In this document: in pieces, positions 60,752 through 64,000 of the stretch
Numbering within the stretch: the first letter of the stretch is position 1
How the letters are laid out: every line of letters starts with the position of its first letter
The notes under the pieces: generated by a model
The model's input: the letters and a program-made list of their open reading frames with translations, nothing else
Database searches by the model: none
Told to the model about the DNA's origin: nothing
Translations under genes and position numbers: made by a program
NCBI GenBank assembly: GCA_947053655.1
Contig: CAMRTO010000005.1
Location: forward strand, 1 to 64,000
Reading direction: 5' to 3'
Origin: an uncultured Clostridia bacterium
GTDB taxonomy: Bacteria; Bacillota; Clostridia; Christensenellales; Borkfalkiaceae
Length of the DNA stretch: 64,000 bases

Positions 60752-63700
60752 ATGATAAAGTCGGTCATTCTTCCCGCGTTGTCCGCGGCGCTTGCAAAAC
60801 TTAAAAAAATAGTTGCCGAAAACGAAATCAATGGCAAAAAAACCTTGATTTTTTGCGAGGACAGGCTTACCCTTGCCGCCGAGCGCACGGTCTGCGCCGC
60901 CGTCGGCGGTACCTTTTCCGTTTCGGTTTTCACGTTTGCGCGGTTTCTTTCGTGCGAGCGCGGACGCCGCGTCGACGTGCTTACAAGTCAGGGCTCCGCA
61001 ATGGCGATAAGAAGGATAATCGAGGAAAATAAACCCAAATTGGGACTTTTCAACAAGCTGTCCGCTTCCGCGGCGGCGGGCGCGGTGTACGATACGATAG
61101 CGCTTTTATATTCGTCCAAAATTTCGGCAAAGGATGCGGAAAACGCGTCGGCGGAGGGGCTTTTGGGCAACAAGCTTAAAGACGTTGCCCTGATTTATTC
61201 CGAGTACGAAAAATACCTTGCCGAAAGCGGAAAGACGGACAGAAACGCATATCTCGGCGAACTACCGGAAATTATTGCGCGCAGCAGCAGAATAGCAGAA
61301 AGCGAGGTCGTGTTTCTTGGCTTCCAGTCCTTTACGCGTTCCTCCCTTGACTGCGTGCGCGCGGCTTTCGCACATTCCCGCGGGGTATACGGGCTGTTTA
61401 TAGGCGGGCGGGAAGATATTTACGTAAACGAGGGGCATACGGCGTTTGAGGAAGCGGCGAAAGATTACGGCGGCGCGGAAACGGAAACGCCGGCAGACGC
61501 GCTCGGCGGGGCGGCGGAAACGTTGCGCCGCGGGCTTTTCAATCCCGAAAGCTTCTATAACGCAACGCCTGCGCCCTGTTCCGACGTGCATATTTTCGAA
61601 GCCTCCGACGGCGACGAGGAGCTGGAATTTATCGCGGCGAGTATTAAAAAGCACGTCCTCGACGAAGGGCGCAGGTACGGTGAAATTTCCGTAATGCTTC
61701 CCGATTTGGAGGACGCGGAAAGGGATATCGACAGGATATTTTCCCAGTACCGCATACCTTATTACGCGGACAGACGGCGCAAGCTTTCCGAACACCCCGT
61801 CTGCGATTTTATAATAAATTATCTCAATTGCGTTGCGTCGGGATGTCGCTTTTCCGACTGCGACGAGGCTATTTCTTCGCCCCTGTTTCCCGCCGCAAGA
61901 CGGGACAAAGACGAATACCGCAACTACTCTCTGCGTTTTGCGGGCTTCCGCGGCGGAGTAAAAAGGGAACCGAAAAAGGAAATTCTCGACGGAGCGGGTT
62001 TCGATTATGACGCGGTGCAGAGGGTGAGAAAAACCTTTCTTCAAGGGCTTTCCTGTCTTACGGCAATGCCGTCCGACGTCTGCGCAGGCATAAAAAAGCT
62101 TTTGGTCGGATTTTCCGTAAAAGACAAGCTGGCGGAAATTTCGGAAAAATTCAAGGACAGTTATCCCGCCGCGGCGCAGTTTTCAGGCAGGGTGTACGAC
62201 GCCGTTCTCGCCGTGCTGGACGAGGCGGAGGCCATAACGGGCGGCGACAAGCTGCCGCTTAAAGAGTTTGTAAAAATATTGCGCAGCGGCTTTGCGGCGG
62301 CTGAAATTTCGCTCATACCGCCCAAGGCGGACGCAGTGTTCGTAGGGGATATAGCGGCTACGGCAAACACGGGCAGCGAGGTGGTGTTTGCCGCGCGGCT
62401 GACGGCCGACGTACCCGCTACAAGCGCGGACACCGCGCTTCTGACCGACAGGGAAATAACCGCGCTTGAAAACGTCAAGCTGGACATATCCCCCAAAATA
62501 AGGCAGGTCAACATGCGCCGCAGGGAGCTGACCGCGCTTAATATCTGCGCATTCAACAGGCATTTGTATCTTACCTATCCCGTTCGCCTTAACGGTGAGG
62601 AAAACGGCGCGAGTGAAATAATTTCATACGCTTCGGCGCTGTTCCGTACGCAGTCGGGCGCGCCGCTTAATCCGCTCAATGCGAAAAGGCTGAAAAATTC
62701 CGAGCGCGCTTTGCCCTTTTACGGAAGCGAAAAGCTGCCCGCGCTGAAACTTCTTACCGAGGATATGCGCGGTGAAGCGCTTGCCTCGGTCTATGCCGTC
62801 CTTAAAGAAAAAGGCTTCGCGGACGAGGCGGACGCGGCTACGGCCAAGCCCGAAAAACGTTCCGTAACCGAGGGGCGCGCGCTTTACGCAGCCTTTAACG
62901 CAATTTCGCCCACCGCGCTGGAAACGTATTTTTCCTGTCCCTACCGTAACTTTATGCAACAGGGTTTAAAGCTTAAGGAGCGTGAGGAGGGCGCAATGCG
63001 CACGCTGGACACGGGTAATTTTATCCACGCGGTTTTACAGAAGGTTGCGGCGGAGATGAACGGCTTCGACAACTGCGGACAGGCGCGTTCGCGCGCGGAG
63101 GAGCTGGCGCAGGAGCTTCTTAAAACCCCCGCGTATTCCGCCGTTACAGAGTCGAAAAGCGGCGAATATACCGCGGCGGAGCTAATAAAGGAAGCTGGCG
63201 AGGTTTCCGCAGGCGCGTTCGAGCAGATAGAAAATTCCATGTTTAAAGTAGAGAATGCCGAGCAGCGTTGCGAGATAGCCTTGGACGGCGGCATAAAGCT
63301 GGGCGGGCGCATCGACAGAATAGACGCCTGCGGCGACATGGTCAGGATAATAGACTATAAAACGGGCTATCTGGACGCTTCGCCGTCAAAATATTATACG
63401 GGGCAGAAGTTACAGCTTCCCCTGTATCTTCTTGCCGCTTCAAAGGGCAGGCGCGCGGTTGCGGCGTACTATTTCCCCGCGGCGGTGGAGTACAAAAACA
63501 AGCCCGACGGAGTTTTCAGATTACAGGGTTTTATGGACGGCAGCGCGGAGGTGGTGCGCGCTTCGGATACCAAAGTGGAGGAAAAGAGCAAGAGCGAATA
63601 TTTCAACGCCTACCTCGGCGGCAGGGAAGTGGAGGGCGCTATGCCCACGGAGCTTTTTTCGGATTTTCTGGAATATTCGGAGCTGGTCGCAAAGCAGGGC

Positions 63701-63883
63701 GCGCGTGAAATGCTGGGCGGAAATATTACGCCGTCGCCGGCGGAGGACGTGTGCGCTTACTGTAAAATGGGCGGCAGCTGCGGCTTTGCCGAGGGCGCGG
63801 ACGGAGAGGGGCGCACGGCGCGCAGCATTAAATGCGCGCAGATTGCCGGCATAGTAAAAAATACGAAGGAGGGCGGCAGATGA
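60752..63883 (+). CDS. addB: ATP-dependent helicase/nuclease subunit B
   Basis: This is a 1043-residue AddB; Bacillus AddB has about 1166. A degenerate helicase-like N-terminal part is followed by a RecB-type nuclease near the end ('RIDRIDACGDMVRIIDYKTG', about 853-872, with the catalytic Asp, Asp and Lys). The Fe-S staple joins 'FSCPYRNF' (near 728) and 'CAYCKMGGSC' (near 1000). With AddA it resects double-strand breaks. Start at 60752 is chosen because TATAAT lies six bases before; an upstream in-frame ATG at 60713 lies within the promoter. The stop overlaps the addA start (ATGA). Confidence 0.9.
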   Translation: MIKSVILPALSAALAKLKKIVAENEINGKKTLIFCEDRLTLAAERTVCAAVGGTFSVSVFTFARFLSCERGRRVDVLTSQGSAMAIRRIIEENKPKLGLFNKLSASAAAGAVYDTIALLYSSKISAKDAENASAEGLLGNKLKDVALIYSEYEKYLAESGKTDRNAYLGELPEIIARSSRIAESEVVFLGFQSFTRSSLDCVRAAFAHSRGVYGLFIGGREDIYVNEGHTAFEEAAKDYGGAETETPADALGGAAETLRRGLFNPESFYNATPAPCSDVHIFEASDGDEELEFIAASIKKHVLDEGRRYGEISVMLPDLEDAERDIDRIFSQYRIPYYADRRRKLSEHPVCDFIINYLNCVASGCRFSDCDEAISSPLFPAARRDKDEYRNYSLRFAGFRGGVKREPKKEILDGAGFDYDAVQRVRKTFLQGLSCLTAMPSDVCAGIKKLLVGFSVKDKLAEISEKFKDSYPAAAQFSGRVYDAVLAVLDEAEAITGGDKLPLKEFVKILRSGFAAAEISLIPPKADAVFVGDIAATANTGSEVVFAARLTADVPATSADTALLTDREITALENVKLDISPKIRQVNMRRRELTALNICAFNRHLYLTYPVRLNGEENGASEIISYASALFRTQSGAPLNPLNAKRLKNSERALPFYGSEKLPALKLLTEDMRGEALASVYAVLKEKGFADEADAATAKPEKRSVTEGRALYAAFNAISPTALETYFSCPYRNFMQQGLKLKEREEGAMRTLDTGNFIHAVLQKVAAEMNGFDNCGQARSRAEELAQELLKTPAYSAVTESKSGEYTAAELIKEAGEVSAGAFEQIENSMFKVENAEQRCEIALDGGIKLGGRIDRIDACGDMVRIIDYKTGYLDASPSKYYTGQKLQLPLYLLAASKGRRAVAAYYFPAAVEYKNKPDGVFRLQGFMDGSAEVVRASDTKVEEKSKSEYFNAYLGGREVEGAMPTELFSDFLEYSELVAKQGAREMLGGNITPSPAEDVCAYCKMGGSCGFAEGADGEGRTARSIKCAQIAGIVKNTKEGGR

Positions 63884-64000
63884 AGCTTACGGCAGAACAG
63901 ACAGCCGCGATAGAGGCGGAAGGCAAGGTAATAGTTTCCGCTTCGGCAGGTAGCGGCAAAACCTTCGTAATGATAAAAAAGCTTGTCGCCGCGCTTGAAA
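63880..64000 (+). CDS. addA: ATP-dependent helicase/nuclease subunit A, partial
   Basis: Only the first 40 residues lie in the window: 'MKLTAEQTAAIEAEGKV' and the Walker A segment 'SASAGSGKTFVM', as in UvrD-type helicases of the AddA kind. The ATG overlaps the addB stop codon and is preceded by AGGAGGG. The rest is cut off by the window edge. Confidence 0.93.
   Translation, partial: MKLTAEQTAAIEAEGKVIVSASAGSGKTFVMIKKLVAALE

Overview
The window looks like a chromosomal segment from an anaerobic, low-to-mid GC Gram-positive bacterium of the class Clostridia, probably an uncultured gut lineage near the Christensenellales (lineage is an inference). The signs are AddA/AddB repair genes, Rex, class III ribonucleotide reductase, a trimeric [FeFe] hydrogenase, L27 with a cleavable N-terminal extension, lipoproteins with no outer-membrane genes, and consensus sigma-A promoters with 17-bp spacers.

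Positions 1-30,200 are a pectin-utilisation locus. A lipid-anchored family 1 pectate lyase (3499) works outside. A LplB/YtcP-type ABC importer with a very large binding lipoprotein (17936-22844) takes up oligogalacturonides. A pectinesterase, a GH28 polygalacturonase and a GH105 unsaturated-uronyl hydrolase, all without signal peptides, finish the job in the cytoplasm. KduI/KduD and UxaC/UxaB/UxaA converge on KDG, and KdgK and Eda (fused to a glyoxalase-like domain) lead to pyruvate and glyceraldehyde 3-phosphate. Two MsmK-type ATPases and four unrecognised small membrane proteins sit inside the transport operon. A leaderless AraC-family gene closes the locus.

Positions 30,200-41,300 hold a GNAT gene, rpmA and rplU with an L21-type leader, small genes, dense intergenic repeats, a GIY-YIG gene and a 2087-residue surface protein. 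Positions 41,700-51,200 hold nrdD/nrdG behind a tandem NrdR operator, dut, a ROK glucokinase, rex, a zinc-ribbon membrane protein and a sodium symporter.

Positions 51,200-59,400 are the most unusual part. The hydrogenase operon (hydC-hydB-hydA) and a convergent GltD-like/HIT gene pair lie between two long imperfect inverted repeats. Each arm carries two promoter-headed gene fragments that encode the end of a DUF6273-like domain. Their flanks are almost identical, but a 78-81 bp core is completely different yet always open in the same frame. One copy carries a 117-bp MITE-like insertion with a 6-bp target duplication. The window ends with a lipoprotein gene and addB-addA (addA cut by the window edge). 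I saw no rRNA, tRNA, CRISPR array, transposase or reverse transcriptase.
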